64,000 nucleotides of DNA, from the NCBI GenBank assembly GCA_028554795.2, contig CM068839.1, positions 40,329,006 to 40,393,005 of the forward strand. Reading direction: 5' to 3'. Under the pieces are notes generated by a model. It had not been told where the DNA came from and searched no databases. It was given only the letters and a program-made list of their open reading frames with translations. The position numbers were made by a program, and so were the translations under genes. The stretch comes from Sinohyriopsis cumingii. Taxonomy: Eukaryota > Mollusca > Bivalvia > Unionida > Unionidae. Numbering within the stretch: position 1 is the stretch's first letter; the number at the start of each line of letters is the position of its first letter. This document shows positions 33,569-47,338 of this stretch, in pieces.

Positions 33569-33645
33569 ATTTAAGCTCACAAACATTTTATTTATTCATG
33601 TAATAAAGACTCTAGATCTTTTGTTAACTGCTTAATTTTGTTTTT
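33569..33645 (+). repeat. 77-bp repeat shared, inverted, with the THAP intron
   Basis: This stretch, from ATTTAAGCTCACAAACATTT to CTTAATTTTGTTTTT, is present in reverse complement at 40648-40724 with no difference that I can see. Flanks differ, so it marks a dispersed element or a recent local copy. Confidence 0.8.
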
Positions 33646-33829
33646 CAGAAGAATCAATACCTCAATATAAGAATGACAGGGATGGCTTCATATATGTTTT
33701 TAAACACTGGGCATCTCCTTCCCCTGTCTTTTATCATGACCATCACATCAAGCCTCAAATTTCATTTTTCTTCTCACCCTGCAGCACTGGGATGCCTGGT
33801 GTCTCTTTCCTCATTAGTTATGGGCTAAT

Positions 33830-34800
33830 TGGTCATCCCCTAGGTCAACCAACATACAGGATATTCAGAATACAAATAAAACCATGATATGGGGCAGGCT
33901 ATTTGGTCATCCTCTCTGTCAACCAATATAATGGATATCTTGCAGGCTAACTGGTAATCCTCTTGGTCAACCAATATACTGGATATCCAGCAGGCTAACT
34001 GGTGATCCTCTTGGTCAACCAATATACTGGATATCCAGCAGGCTAACTGGTAATCCTCTTGGTCAACCAATATACTGGATATCCAGCAGGCTAACTGGTA
34101 ATCCTCTTGGTCAACCAATATACTGGATATCCAGCAGGCTAACTGGTGATCCTCTTGGTCAACCAATATACTGGATAGACAGCACGCTAACTGGTAATCC
34201 TCTTGACCAACCAATATAATGGATATCCAGCAGGCTAACTGGTGATCCTCAAGCTCAACCAATATAGACATAGGGCAGGCTAATTTGGAATCCTCTAGGT
34301 CAATAATATAATGAAACTGGGCAGGCTAATTGGCAATTCTTTAGGTCAACCAATATACTGGATATCCAGCAGGCTAACTGGTAATCCTCTAGGGCAACCA
34401 ACATACTGGACATGGTGCAAGCTAACTGGTAATCCTCTCTGTCAACCAATATACTGGATATGGTGCAGGCTAATTGGTAATCCTCTGGTTAACCAATATG
34501 CTGGATATGGGGTAGGCTAATTGGTAATCCTCTAGGTCAATAAATTATACAAATATGAGGCAGGTTAACTGGTCATCCTCTAGGATGGGTCTCAAACTCA
34601 AACTGCATGAGGGCATTTCCAGTGGCCCAAGGGCCACACCACCTGTGTTATCTCTCATTACACCCTGTGATGCCAATCATTCTGTGTGCCACAGGATATG
34701 TTTGGCGGGCTTTGTGTTTGAGACCTCTGCTCCATGTCAACCAATACACTGGATATGGGGCAGACCAACTGATAATCCTCTAGGTCAATCAATATACATT
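33830..34800 (+). repeat. minisatellite, unit 48 bp, split by a MITE
   Basis: Units of the form GGTCAACCAATATACTGGAT, ATCCAGCAGGCTAACTGGTA, ATCCTCTT repeat about 16 times. Central copies are nearly identical and peripheral ones degenerate. The unit length is a multiple of three, so long frames (16-residue peptide repeat) run through on the minus strand as a by-product. The array resumes near 34735 after the insertion at 34588-34725. Confidence 0.95.
34588..34725. mobile_element. 138-bp hAT-like MITE inside the minisatellite
   Basis: GGTCTCAAACTCAAA at the left and its inverted form at the right (TTTGTGTTTGAGACC) differ at one base. Outward the right end continues CTCTG, so the likely original end is CAGAGGTCTC, a hAT-type terminus; the left outer bases have diverged. 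Minisatellite lies on both sides. Confidence 0.7.
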
Positions 34801-36050
34801 TTCACTTTTTCTTGTAATATAACTTTAGTATCATATATCCCACTTACACAACATACAACAGCTTGCCATTTGAGGCACAATTAGCTAGGTATTTGGTATT
34901 TAAATTTCAGCCAATGACTGGAGTAATACAAACTTCAGAAGTACTCTCTAACATGAGATTTACCTGATTTCTATTCACCATGATCAATAAACAGACATAT
35001 AGATGCACCTTAAAAATCAAGAGTTTACAACACAACCCTCCACTTTGACAACTCTGAAAGAAATAAACGAAGCACAAAAAATGAAATACAGGTCACAGTG
35101 ACTAACTTTTGGAATGATGGCATTATCATGGTTTCCACGTTTTCTAAATATAAATTTCAGGTCTTTTCCAGGATGAAATTAATTTTTTCAAGGTTAACAT
35201 ATGACCATTACTGAATTACTGGATTATAAAACATGCATTTTCCAAATCTGAAGACATTTCTCTTTCAAGACTCTCCAAAACATATATCTCAGGAAAGATA
35301 ATCAAGTTCAAAACCACAAAATGAGTCACATGGAACAAATCTGAATATATTCCTATAAATTGGCATTTAAAGTCATTTCAATGTACAGAATACAAATCCT
35401 AACATTACTTTGCTGACGTGCATTATGTTTCTACGTGGAAAGAACATAATGAGCATAAATTATTTTGTTTCCTTTCAAACTTTTAATTCCAAAGAATTCT
35501 AGAGCAATACATCTGCATATTATACAAGGTAAACATTTCCTATCACAGTATGAAGAAAAAAATGCAAAGTATCAGAATCTTATCTTGTAGCGAACAAAGT
35601 TTAACCCTGAATTTATATGTGCCAATAAAATCTCAAACAAGATTTTTCAACCAACCTAAACTCCTTAAGACGATTTGGTTTAAAGTTCCATCATTTAAAG
35701 ACATTTACAAAAGGACTGATTTAAATTTTGACAAAAGACCTTCAAAATTATATAATGTTGTAAAAACAAGGACTGAATTTTCTGTGAAATCAACTTGTCT
35801 TCTTGTAGTTCAATAAACCAGTCCCAAAACCTGCACTGATACATGGGCTCTTATAGTTTCTTAATATATAATAAAAGGGACAACACTTTCCCATTTCACC
35901 TGTGTTCTACTTAAGATCTAAAACCACTGCATCAAGCTACATGTCACTGTGTAAAATAGTTTCACACCAAAGTTCAGCTGAGAGATTAAAAAAATTTCTA
36001 ATCCGGTTTTCCTCCGAATAGTCCAACCCCATTTTTCACATTTGGACATT
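34801..36050. other. DDX1 intron, no recognised feature
   Basis: AT-rich DNA with no convincing gene. The 88-codon frame at 35550-35816 has a plausible composition but no recognisable domain or splice context. Confidence 0.35.
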
Positions 36051-36109
36051 CAGGATGGAGTGTGGGTTCAGAGCAATTACATATAACAAAATTGGGAATC
36101 TGCCGCCAC

Positions 36110-36960
36110 GGCAAGTTAGCTTACCAGCAGGCTTAGCTAATTTAAACTATGTTACATCGAATTATACCTGCATGAAATCAATAGGAAAACTGTTTATTTT
36201 CTCGAAAATGGCAAGTATTAAAATCATTATGTCTTTAATCTGCTGACAAACTAGACGAAACTTGGCATAGATGAAACCTGACCCGGTACTCGACATTTAT
36301 GTAAATAGTCACATGACTTGAAAACTCTCAAACAACGACATCGGAAGTCTAATAGTCATGTGATAACAACAAACTCCTTTTTAATGTTATTGTACAAAAT
36401 TTAAATTATATTAAATGTTAAGTCTGATACCTTTTGTAAAAACCAGAAAGAATATATAATTCTCAACATATTTATTTCGAGAACAACTATAAGAAACTTG
36501 GCCAGTCTGATTCATCAAGCAGACAAGTCTGGTTCCCTGCTTCATATACTCCCTGTGTGAGAGAGCACATGTCAACGTGGTAAAACGAAACAATGGAAGT
36601 TGGTCTTGGAATAAATATAGAGAATTTTGTGCTCTTTCGTTTTTGTTTTTATATTACAACCAGTATACAACTTTCATTTAAAAAAAATTCTACAACATTT
36701 GAAAATGACGGTTGTGAGATTCTGTGTGCTCATGTGCCTAGCAATCGAAATCGCTAGTACCAGCTCAAAGTTCATCAACGCACTAGTTTTATCGTCTATC
36801 AGCAGATAACAGACATAACGATTTTAATAATCGCAATTTCTGAGAAAATAAATAATTTTCATATCGATTTCATGCAGGTATAACTCGATTTAACGTTTAA
36901 GTTTGCTAGCCCATCCGCAAAGCTGATATGCTTTAATGCCATCATGTTGGCCTCTTGTGA
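36110..36960. repeat. inverted repeat pair, arms about 200 bp, diverged
   Basis: 36110-36300 and the reverse complement of about 36740-36960 share 'ttatacctgcatgaaatc', 'tttattttctc', 'attaaaatc.ttatgtct', 'atctgctga' in the same order. The spacer is about 440 bp. The right arm is rich in CpG relative to its surroundings. Both arms can encode a GLANLN...YTCMKSI peptide, on opposite strands, a consequence of the inverted homology. This may be a transposon with long terminal inverted repeats. Confidence 0.5.
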
Positions 36961-37182
36961 TGCCTGACTGGTTTTCATACCTTCCATATAAAAAATATAC
37001 GGATATCGAACTGTCCGTGAAACAAAAAGTCTACCAGACGAATCTAATCCACTGAGCGTTTGGATTGTCACAACAAACTTATTTATGGCAAGCACCCAAA
37101 TGATCCATGCAGCAACTTCCTAATAACTCGATAAATTTAACTCATGATCAGTTCAGTTACGACTCAGTTATGTAATTGTTTC

Positions 37183-37325
37183 AGGCGTCAAGTTGTGGAG
37201 GAAAATTCCCAGGTTTTTCCCGACTTTCATCAATATTTGTGAAATTCGAGGACTTTCATGGTTGGGAAAAAAATTATCATTTCTCCTGACTTTTTCCCGA
37301 TTTCCTGGTAGCGTGGGAACCCTGC
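37183..37325. mobile_element. hAT-like MITE fragment
   Basis: The right end reads GTGGGAACCCTG (CAGGGTTCCCAC on the other strand), and the interior has 'gactttttcccgatttcc', a style shared with the MITE at 20944-21254. The left terminus is not clear. Confidence 0.4.
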
Positions 37326-38089
37326 ATTATACATACCACAAAGTATCCACACAAAGGCATGTTTATTTTATTGCATGAAAGTCTCCATCAAGTTTTATTT
37401 CACTGTCTGATATTGAATTATCCATGGTCAGAATTTGCATAGGTAGAGCATTTTACCTTTTCAGATAACGGCAGACACAGGTAATTATAGGCCTTTTGCA
37501 TATACAACAATTATTTTGAAAATATTTGAATGTTATGTACTACAATGAGTCACAACTACTGATAATTACTTTTGTTTTAACAAACAATTCTTGAAAGACT
37601 TGTGTCCCTAAGAAAGAAACTACCAGCTGTTATTTAGAACAAGATGTATTGTTTTCAGATGAGCATAATGTGGTATACTCAGCAAAAACGTGTTTTTTTG
37701 TGACACTGTTAAGGCACCTGATTGGGTCAATTCTTGGACACGTTTTAAAAAGTCACTTGACAATCAAATACCCATTGACACAGTTCATACTCTTGTTAAC
37801 TTGTAGTGCAAAGGTTGTACCAGGTCAACTGAAGTGACTTATCCAGTTCTTTTCATGTAACATATGAGTGAGGCTAGGAGGTGTTCTTTCACCTTAGTTA
37901 TTTAACATATACATTCATGATTTAAAATCTAAGCTGGGTCAATGTCATAGAGCAGATGAATTTAAATGCAAAATTATTTTATATAAACCATAATCAAAAC
38001 CTTCAAAACAATCTTTATTACCTCATGTCTGGAGCCATCACATAAGCACTCCACATTTTTTGCCCAGTGTTTCAGTGAAAAACGTTTAA

Positions 38090-38306
38090 TTTTGGTTACC
38101 ATGGGAACCAAAAGGTTACTAGGTTTGCCACCACAAGTGTAATTTTTATAGAACATGTCAAAGGAAAAATTCCTACCAAGTCCAGTCAAACTGACTTAGT
38201 AGGTTTTTGGATATGTCAAAAACACATTTTCCAAGGGAAACCAAACATAGTTTGGAGGCCACCAAACTCACATCTCTTGAAGAGCATGTCAAAATGAACA
38301 ATCCTG

Positions 38307-38381
<75 letters not shown>

Positions 38382-38470
38382 TTTAAATTTGGATTTTTAA
38401 AGTTTTACTTTTGGTTGCTATGGAAACCAAATGGTTGCTAGGGAAGTAAAAAAAATAATTTGGTGGAACA
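38090..38470. repeat. diverged repeat around a (TA)n tract
   Basis: A (TA)n run at 38311-38378 is flanked by phrases such as GGTTACCATGGGAACCAAA, GGGAAACCAAACATAG and GGTTGCTATGGAAACCAAA. These look like degenerate copies of one motif containing an imperfect 14-bp palindrome (GTTRCYATGGNAAC). Confidence 0.45.
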
Positions 38471-38736
38471 TGCTGTAAGAAATAAAGTTTGATGAAAGCT
38501 GAGCAGTATTTTAGATGATAAAATTTGGTAAATGCTGACAGATGCACAGTTGTCAATGCACGCAGCAATATAACATGACCTTTGCCTAATTTGATAAAAA
38601 CTTACTGTAGTACTTGCGACAAAATTCATATCTATATTCTTCCTGTGAGAGAAAAAAAGGAAACTGTCTTGGCTCTTTATCAGATATTGTTTTGCCTTGA
38701 TGTATAAAATAAATTCAAACCAAATGATTTAACTAC

Positions 38737-38883
38737 CTCCCCCTCTCTGCTGTAGATACTTCTCTAGGTTGTCACAATCAATCTTGGTGCGGCAGAAGAT
38801 AAGAGCCTTCTCCATTTTATGCTCTGTGATGGCCTGGATCACATACTCCCCTTTGAGAATTTTCACTGCTTCAGAATAGTTCT
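38737..38883 (-). CDS. DDX1: DDX1 exon (helicase motif IV region), partial gene
   Basis: The 147-nt exon encodes [48 protein letters not shown] plus one base of a Gly codon. [13 protein letters not shown] is the motif IV region of DDX1 at the start of the second RecA lobe, and [11 protein letters not shown] is the DDX1-specific lead-in. On the minus strand GTCTTTTCAG (complement just above 38883) is the acceptor and GTAGTT (complement 38731-38736) the donor. An AG two bases further on is an alternative acceptor. Exit phase 1 matches the exon at 10752-10825. The preceding exon must lie beyond 38.9 kb; none was found up to 64 kb, implying another intron over 25 kb. Confidence 0.92.
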
Positions 38884-39180
38884 CTGAAAAGACAAAAGCA
38901 TGTTGCTGCAAATTAGATTTTATTGATCACAAATTTGATATAAAATACTTAGAATGATTTCATCTAGCAACTGGAAACAGATTAAATTCCATTATTCTAG
39001 TTAAAATTGGACCTATTAAAACAATTTTAATTTCTAAAATTAAAAATTCTTTCTTTTGGGAGGGAATCTTTTAATTGGTAAAAGAGAACCATTAGAAGAA
39101 TGTAAGTACACATAGGGAAAACATATTTTTTATGTCTAACCAGTGAATTAGTGGATTTCCCAACTGAAATAATTTTGATA

Positions 39181-39248
39181 CTGCAATGGAGTGAAAATAG
39201 ATACTGCAATGGAGTGAAAATAGATACTGCAATGGAGTGAAAATTGAA
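39181..39248. repeat. 23-bp tandem repeat, three copies
   Basis: ATACTGCAATGGAGTGAAAAT is repeated three times with the last copy slightly changed. Confidence 0.9.
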
Positions 39249-39724
39249 CAATATTTCTTCATGCACTCAACAGGCATCAATAACATTAACATCCAAAATT
39301 CTGACCTGACATTTTGTCACCTGTTTCGTTTAGTTAAGCACCAAGTTTAAAATCCCAGAAAATGCATATATTTTGGGGGGTTTATGTGTGTTTTGCCTTG
39401 CAACAGGAAACAAATTAGGTTACTATTACAGACTTAAAACTTATTCTCTCTTAGTGAAACTTTTTGAGCACATATTTCAAATTTAATTTAGAAGTCTGAA
39501 AATGCTGGTATTCTGTAACTTCAACAGGAAAAATCTGCACTACACTGAGAACGTACAGAATTCACAAAAATACATATATATGCCTAAACATGTGATATGC
39601 CCACCCTTTATTTTAAAAGTTGTTTTTGGGCAAATAACACAATCTAAACCAAGACCACTCCCTACTTTTTGACAAATTAATTTGGCTGACCCTCAAGTCT
39701 AATCATGTGAGAATTACTGTCATG

Positions 39725-39837
39725 GACCCCTTGGTCTTATCATAGCAGAAATGCTGCAACAGACCCCTTGGTCTTATCATAGGAAAAATAGTGTTAATAG
39801 ACCCCCTTGTCTCATCATAGGGGATATACTGCAACAG
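39725..39837 (+). repeat. left part of a 72-bp minisatellite split by the THAP unit
   Basis: Units such as CCTTGGTCTTATCATAG and GAAATGCTGCAACAGACC match the consensus of the array at 41520-42130. The array breaks off near 39837 and resumes near 41520, which marks the TIR-bounded THAP unit as an insertion. Confidence 0.75.
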
Positions 39838-39933
39838 ACCATTCTCAGAATGTATTCATGTAACCCTGGGTCAACGAATCCAAAACGAGGCTAAGATAGG
39901 CACCAGCTTCAGTTTACCTCGCACCTCGCAACC

Positions 39934-41437
<1,504 letters not shown>

Positions 41438-41499
41438 GACGCCATATTTATTTCTCAATCTGCCTATCTTAGCCTCGTTTTTGCGATACATTATTATTC

Positions 41500-42135
41500 A
41501 AGAGGATCTCATTAAGAATGGTCTATAGGTTCCTGGTCTTACTACAGGAGAAATATTAGAAGAAATATTACAATAGGGATCTGGTCTTTTTGTAGGATAA
41601 ATACTTTAACAAGCTCCTGGTCTTATCACAAGAGAAATGCTATAATAGATGCCTGGTCTTATTACAGAATAAATATTGTAACAAGCTCCTGGTCTTATCA
41701 CAAGAGAAATGCTATACTAGATGCCTGGTCTTATTACAGGATAAATACTGTAACAAGCTCCTGGTCTTATCACAAGAGAAATGCTAAACTAGATGCCTGG
41801 TCTTATTACAGGATAAATACTGTAACAAGCTCCTGGTCTTATCACAAGAGAAATGCTATACTAGATGCCTGGTCTTATTACAGGATAAATACTGTAACAA
41901 GCTCTTGGTCTTATCACAAGAGAAATGCTATAATAGATGCCTGGTCTTATTACAGGATAAATACTGTAACAAGCTCTTGGTCTTATCACAAGAGAAATGC
42001 TATACTAGATGCCTGGTCTTATTACAGGATAAATACGGTAACAAGCTCTTGGTCTTATTACAAGAGAAATGCTATAATAGATGCCTGGTCTTATTACAGG
42101 AGGAATGTTGTAAGAAGCCCCTTGTCCTTTCAGAG
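41500..42135 (+). repeat. minisatellite, 72-bp dimeric unit, about eight copies
   Basis: Each unit consists of two related halves: GCCTGGTCTTATTACAGGAT with AAATACTGTAACAAGCT, and CCTGGTCTTATCACAAGAGA with AATGCTATACTAGAT. As 72 is a multiple of three, a 79-codon repetitive frame results; it is not considered a gene. Confidence 0.95.
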
Positions 42136-42750
42136 CACAAATAATGTATTATTTAAAAGAAAACCCAAATGATAGTTATTTTATTTTGCATCAATGAACA
42201 CTGATAATCCTAGGGGAAAAAATATCAGATTTTACAGAATTTATTGAAGTTTCAGAATATTTTTAACATCTTTCAGCTTGATGCTCTGAAAGTAACACAT
42301 GTATGGGATTGCATGCTCTGAGTTGTAAGAACACCTGGCTGAAGTTTCAATAACATCAAACATTTTCTGATTTAAAGGTTTTACAGTATCTTGCTTACTC
42401 CCTGGTTGGCACAGATGAGATAACACTGAAAAATTAGAAGGCATCCAGAATTAAAATACAGCTGTGCTACCTTGATATTACATGAAATTCACCTTGTTTA
42501 ATTTTTAAAGAAATCTTGAGGATTTCCTAAAGTCTGAGAAATTCCTGAACTAAAAAAAAAAACAAGAATGAAAAGATTTAGCAGTGTTAATTTTTAAAAC
42601 ACTGAAAATGTTTCACTCTTGACAATATAAATGCCTTTGATCCAACATTATCAAAATACCAAAAAGCAGTATAATCTATTATCTCGATTTGCAGGGAAAT
42701 AAGTGAACATCTAGTCTGATTCCTTAACACCTTTTAATCTGCAACTTTTC

Positions 42751-42989
42751 TTGGAGTCAAGGCAAAATAACACCACAGACTATTTCATCCCTACACTAGT
42801 TTGCCCTGCTTACATAATAAATTGTACCCTTGGAGTCAAGGCAAAATAACACCACAGACTATTTCATCCCTACACCAGTTTGCCCTGCTTACATGACAAA
42901 TTGTGCCCCTGGAGTCAAGGCAAAATAACACCACAGACTATTTCATCCCTACACTAGTTTGCCCTGCTTACATGATAAATTGTGCCCTT
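42751..42989 (+). repeat. tandem repeat, 79 bp, three copies
   Basis: TTGGAGTCAAGGCAAAATAA begins copies at 42751, 42830 and about 42909. The copies are almost identical, which indicates recent amplification. Confidence 0.95.
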
Positions 42990-43639
42990 GTTAATTAAAC
43001 CCATTTCGATTTTTAACATTTACAGTGCTTGCCTGCTTTCATCAACCATTTTAACGAAACCTTAAACATCACCAGAACATAATATTCAACAATGTGCAAA
43101 ATTCCAAAAACTGACTTGGGCAAGACTGATATGACTGCACTGATGAATCTAAAGTGCTTGCAGTCAATGCTGAATCAAACAAGCTCATTAGGAATTTATG
43201 GATTGCAGGATGTCTATGGCTTCAGATATGTCAATTAGACAGTGCAAGATTAGAACCAAAAAACCTCCTACTGTACGATATGCTCTATTTTTAACCTTTG
43301 GAAAAATTTAGCAAATTCTAATTGCAACAAAATTTTATCTCATGACAAGGCCAGATTTGTAAAAACAATTTCCTCAGATTAAAGTTTTGCAATATTTTTC
43401 TTATTACCTGGTTGGCACAAAAGAGTTTTCACAGAAAACTGAACCATATCTAAACACAAATCAGAAACACTAGTGTAAAATTAAAAGGCCATCAAACCAG
43501 AATATCTTTAATTTTATTAAAAATATGATAAAAGGATTTTGAGAAAGAGTCATTAGACATTTCTATTGCTAGAAACAACAGCCATAACTGACAGCAGATC
43601 TACACATTTTAAAGGCATTTATACAAAAATGTTCCAGCC
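42990..43639. other. DDX1 upstream intron, no recognised feature
   Basis: AT-rich DNA; I looked here for an upstream DDX1 exon and saw none. Confidence 0.35.
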
Positions 43640-44920
43640 AAAATTTGATCATATTCTGTTGTGGAATCTGCACAGTGGTCTTTTGGTTTTTCTATTTCAC
43701 AATACTTTCCATTCTTGATGGATGATTGACAAAGACCTTCCTGGCAGAATGCTCTTTTAAATTTAATCAAGTTCCATTCACTAGCTTTTAAGAAGTCAAA
43801 ATTTTAAGTCTTTTCTATTAGCAGCAGCGATTTTTTATATTGGATCAGAATTGTCTGTATGAACTTGAAAGGCCTTCCATAACAGGATGCATTTTGTTCA
43901 GTGGTTATGGAGAAGAAACTGTTGAAAGGTCTGTCTCTGCTTAGTAACCATAGCCATATTTGATGGCAGATCAGGATCATTTGTATATATTTGAAAGGCT
44001 TTTATGCAAGTATGCTTTCTGGCAAATCTGGTCATAATCTGTTGGACAGTTTTTGACAAGTCATTTAAATGTTATATCTATTTTCTGTAACAGCAACAAT
44101 ATTTGCTGCAGTTTAGTATTTTTTTTATAGTATTTTTGCAAAATTTGGACACTTATGCCAGGATGCTTTTTGTTAAATGTGGTCAAATTCTATAAAAAGA
44201 TTTTTGAATCCTTCAATGGTTTGTTATATTTTTAGCAACAGCTGCCAGATCAACATCATTTGTACAAATATTTTTTTTAAAACAAACTTCATGCCAAGAT
44301 GCTTTCTGTCAAATTTGGTCAAATTCTATTAAGTGACTTTTTAGAAGTCATTTGCTGGTAACTATTTTTCTTTTACACATTTTTCATGAAGGTGGCCATA
44401 TCTAATGGCAGAGCAGCATCACTTGTATATATCTGAAAGCCCTTCATGCAAGGATACTTTCTGTTGGATTTAGTCAAATTCTTTTTAGTGACTTTTGAGA
44501 ATAAGTTTGTTAAGGAGTTCTCTTTTTAGTAACAGCAGCCACATCTGATAGTGGGTTTACATTATTTTCTGTAAAAATAATGAAGGCCTTTCATTCCAGG
44601 ATGCTTTCTGTCAAACAGGGCCATATCCTGTTGAAAAACTACTTAAAAGTTATTTACAGGTACATGTATCTATTTTGATAACAAAAAGCCAATTTGATGA
44701 CAACATTTGTAAAAAAAATGTTGAAAGACCTTCATATAAAAACACTTTCTGTCAAAGCTGATAAAATTATGCTGTGCAGGTTTTGAGAATAAATTACTTT
44801 AAGTTTTTCTTTTTTAGTTTTAGTGATTGCTTGTGGTTATATTTAATGGCATAATGCGCATCATTGGCATCAATGTGAGGGAGATGCGTTTCAGGATGCT
44901 ATCTGTGCAATTTAGCTGAA
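43640..44920 (+). repeat. highly diverged tandem array, unit about 160-170 bp
   Basis: Recurring phrases are 'ggatgctttctgtcaaatttggtcaaattctg', 'tgacttttgagaagtcatttg', 'ttttagtaacagcagccatatttgatggcagatcagcatcatttgta' and 'gaaaggccttcatgc'. Seven to eight units are visible. The same family occurs in pieces at 25860-27200 and around 32915-32960. Confidence 0.65.
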
Positions 44921-45039
44921 CATTGTTTCAGTTTTGGAAAAGTGTTTATGGCTTACTAAAAATGCATAATGTACTACACACTATGGACAATACATATTGG
45001 ATGATGGATCAATGTACTGATCCCGAGGAATAAGCCAAA

Positions 45040-45041
45040 AT

Positions 45042-45080
<39 letters not shown>
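45040..45080. repeat. (AAT)n microsatellite
   Basis: A run of AAT units. The DNA between here and 46290 holds nothing else recognised. Confidence 0.9.
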
Positions 45081-46289
45081 AATATTGTACTACTATTAAT
45101 AATAACAATAACAAGTTATAATTTTTTATTTACAGAGGATCACTCAATTAGTACAAAACCATTCTCCCTTAATGCCTTCTCTATAATTTACTTACTGGTA
45201 TGTATAACATAGATTATTTAACACAAGCTGAAAAGAATACTTATTTATTATTACTGAAGATGTAGTTAAAGCATTTACTTTTCAAAGTACTGAGGGAATT
45301 TTATTGTTTTGTATTAAAATGTATGCTATTCAAGACAAGAACCCTGAAAATCTAAAGCTTTCTTTAATTCCTTATTTTAGATTTCAGAAAGAGATTTTCA
45401 GCTTCTACTGAGCACAGTGCACAACTATAGTATTCGTACAACCTTCGTTTGTATCCCCTTACGATTATAACAACAACAAGCACCAAGGATATAACAAATG
45501 CACAAATGATTTATAATTTCTAAGCTGCATGTCACAATTGGGTCCATAATACTGTCAGCTTGTTGGCATTTCAATGCAAAAGGAAGCTCCTAATGTAAAT
45601 AAGCAGACAAGACTGCTTGCTGTCCATTTCTGGTTTCTAGAAACATCTATTTTAGTAAAAACTGTCAACTGAATCAGGTTAAAATTTAAACATCAATGAA
45701 TGAAATTGTTAAGTTCTGTGCATTTTTTATATCTTTGATGCCCTCTATTTTTAAAATCAGTATTGGGTACAAACGGGGGGTGGGGGTGAGAATACTACTG
45801 ATGGTATCTAGCTAAATGTGTCTTTGTAGATACATTTTGTGTGTAGCAGTTCCATTTACAGCTTTATATACCAAAACAGCAGAATCATAATCAATAAAAA
45901 TCAACATAAATCTGAGGAAATTTTGAAAGTATGGAGCAAGCAGGACACTGCTTCACAATAGCTATTCTCAGCCAATTAAGTAATCTGTTAAATGGTGGTT
46001 GCTCATGTGTGACCACCTTGCCTTTTTATTGCCTCTATGATAATCTTATGTATAAACTGCTCCAAAGATAGTTTTACATGGGCTCCAAGCAGGACTGTCT
46101 ACTGTTTATACAGACTACATGCTTGGGGCATATACAGTGGTGGTCCAAAAATTAATCTTTCATTTTTTTTTATTATAAAGAATACTGAAAATTGTGATTT
46201 AAAAACATGACTGTTTTGTGAGAACATGACTGTTTTGTGGTTTTTGCATGGCATATTTTGACAGATATGGTATGCTACTTATTGCAAAG

Positions 46290-46560
46290 AATTTCTAGAA
46301 ACTCAAGATCATTTCGCTTTTTTAAATGCAGTGTTGAATCCATCTCTGATATTCTTGAGCAATATGATTTTAAGATCAGTCACTGTGGTGGCCATATTGA
46401 GAGTAAGATTGCCATCATTTCCATTAAGGAAAATCTAGACACCAAGAGACGACTTTTGGTGAAACCCCCCATCCTAACATGACCATTCATTCTGGAGAAC
46501 TTGTGTCAAGGTTTTCAATATGTTCACTGTGACAGCCATAATGGATGTCTGTAGACCTCC
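46290..46560 (+). repeat. dispersed unit related to the array at 6846-8150
   Basis: Shared phrases include 'ccatctctgatattcttgagcaa', 'cactgtggtggccat', 'gacaccaagagacgacttttggtgaaa' and 'catgaccattcattctggagaa'. Confidence 0.6.
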
Positions 46561-46957
46561 TGACTTGGTAACTCACAATCAAGAGCTTTCCACCATCACC
46601 TTTTAATACAATCATCAGATACATTAGTAAGAACAAGTGATTCTCATGGCTGTGCAGCTTGAAGTTCATTTATTTCTTCCCTGCCATGGTAGCTAGATTG
46701 TCTGAGTATAAAAGGACTAAAATGTTGATTGACAATCTTTCACTTATTTCCACCTTTTTATTACAGCTCTTCACCATTATAAAATGATACTGGATACAAT
46801 GCAGAGCTACTATGATGGATGCATGGCCAAAATCATACCAATGTATAACAATAATGGTTCAAAGAAAATATGGTGAAACTAAGTCTTGTCATCATTTTGT
46901 TTTCTTCACAATCCCATTATTTAACAAACTGTGTATGGTGCCCCCAATAACATGGTT

Positions 46958-46962
<5 letters not shown>

Positions 46963-47048
<86 letters not shown>

Positions 47049-47338
47049 CCACATACATTAAAAATCACATGGCATTTAAAGTGTTGGCATAAAGCAAATT
47101 GATATATCAATATTACTGGTATATCAAATTGTGATCTGCCCATGGCACAATAATACAAATATGTAAACATTCTTTCAACCGCAGGCCTATAGATCAATGA
47201 TGAATTTCTACTCATTCATTAATCATAAATGACACATGAAAGTAACGATAAAAAGTATTAATAGTCCCTGTTTTCTAAATGATATTAAAATGGTACACAA
47301 TTTCATCGGAATCCTTTCTTTTTTCCATTCGCTCTAGT
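46963..47338 (+). repeat. (TA)n-linked dispersed repeat, copy 1
   Basis: A (TA)n run (46963-47042) is followed directly by about 290 bp that recurs at 48533-48826 ('acatggcattta.agtgttggcataaagcaaatt', 'tttctactcattcattaatcataaatgaca', 'agtccctgttttctaaatga'). The homology begins exactly at the end of the (TA)n in both copies. Confidence 0.85.

Larger units (their letters stand above)
10826..38736 (-). other. DDX1: 27.9-kb DDX1 intron filled with mobile elements
   Basis: This is the interval between two DDX1 exons whose phases match (phase 1). It contains the Polinton, SINEs, MITEs, LTR-like DNA and minisatellites listed separately. The donor on the upstream exon reads GTAGTT and the acceptor reads TTTTTCAG. 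No additional DDX1 coding segment is needed to join the two exons in frame, though a very small exon inside cannot be excluded. Confidence 0.8.

Noticed and set aside
33840-34271. 143-codon minus frame of 16-residue repeats
   Set aside because: Produced by the 48-bp minisatellite (a multiple of three), with no non-repetitive coding context.
35550-35816. 88-codon plus frame
   Set aside because: Lysine- and phenylalanine-rich as expected from AT-rich DNA; no family recognised.
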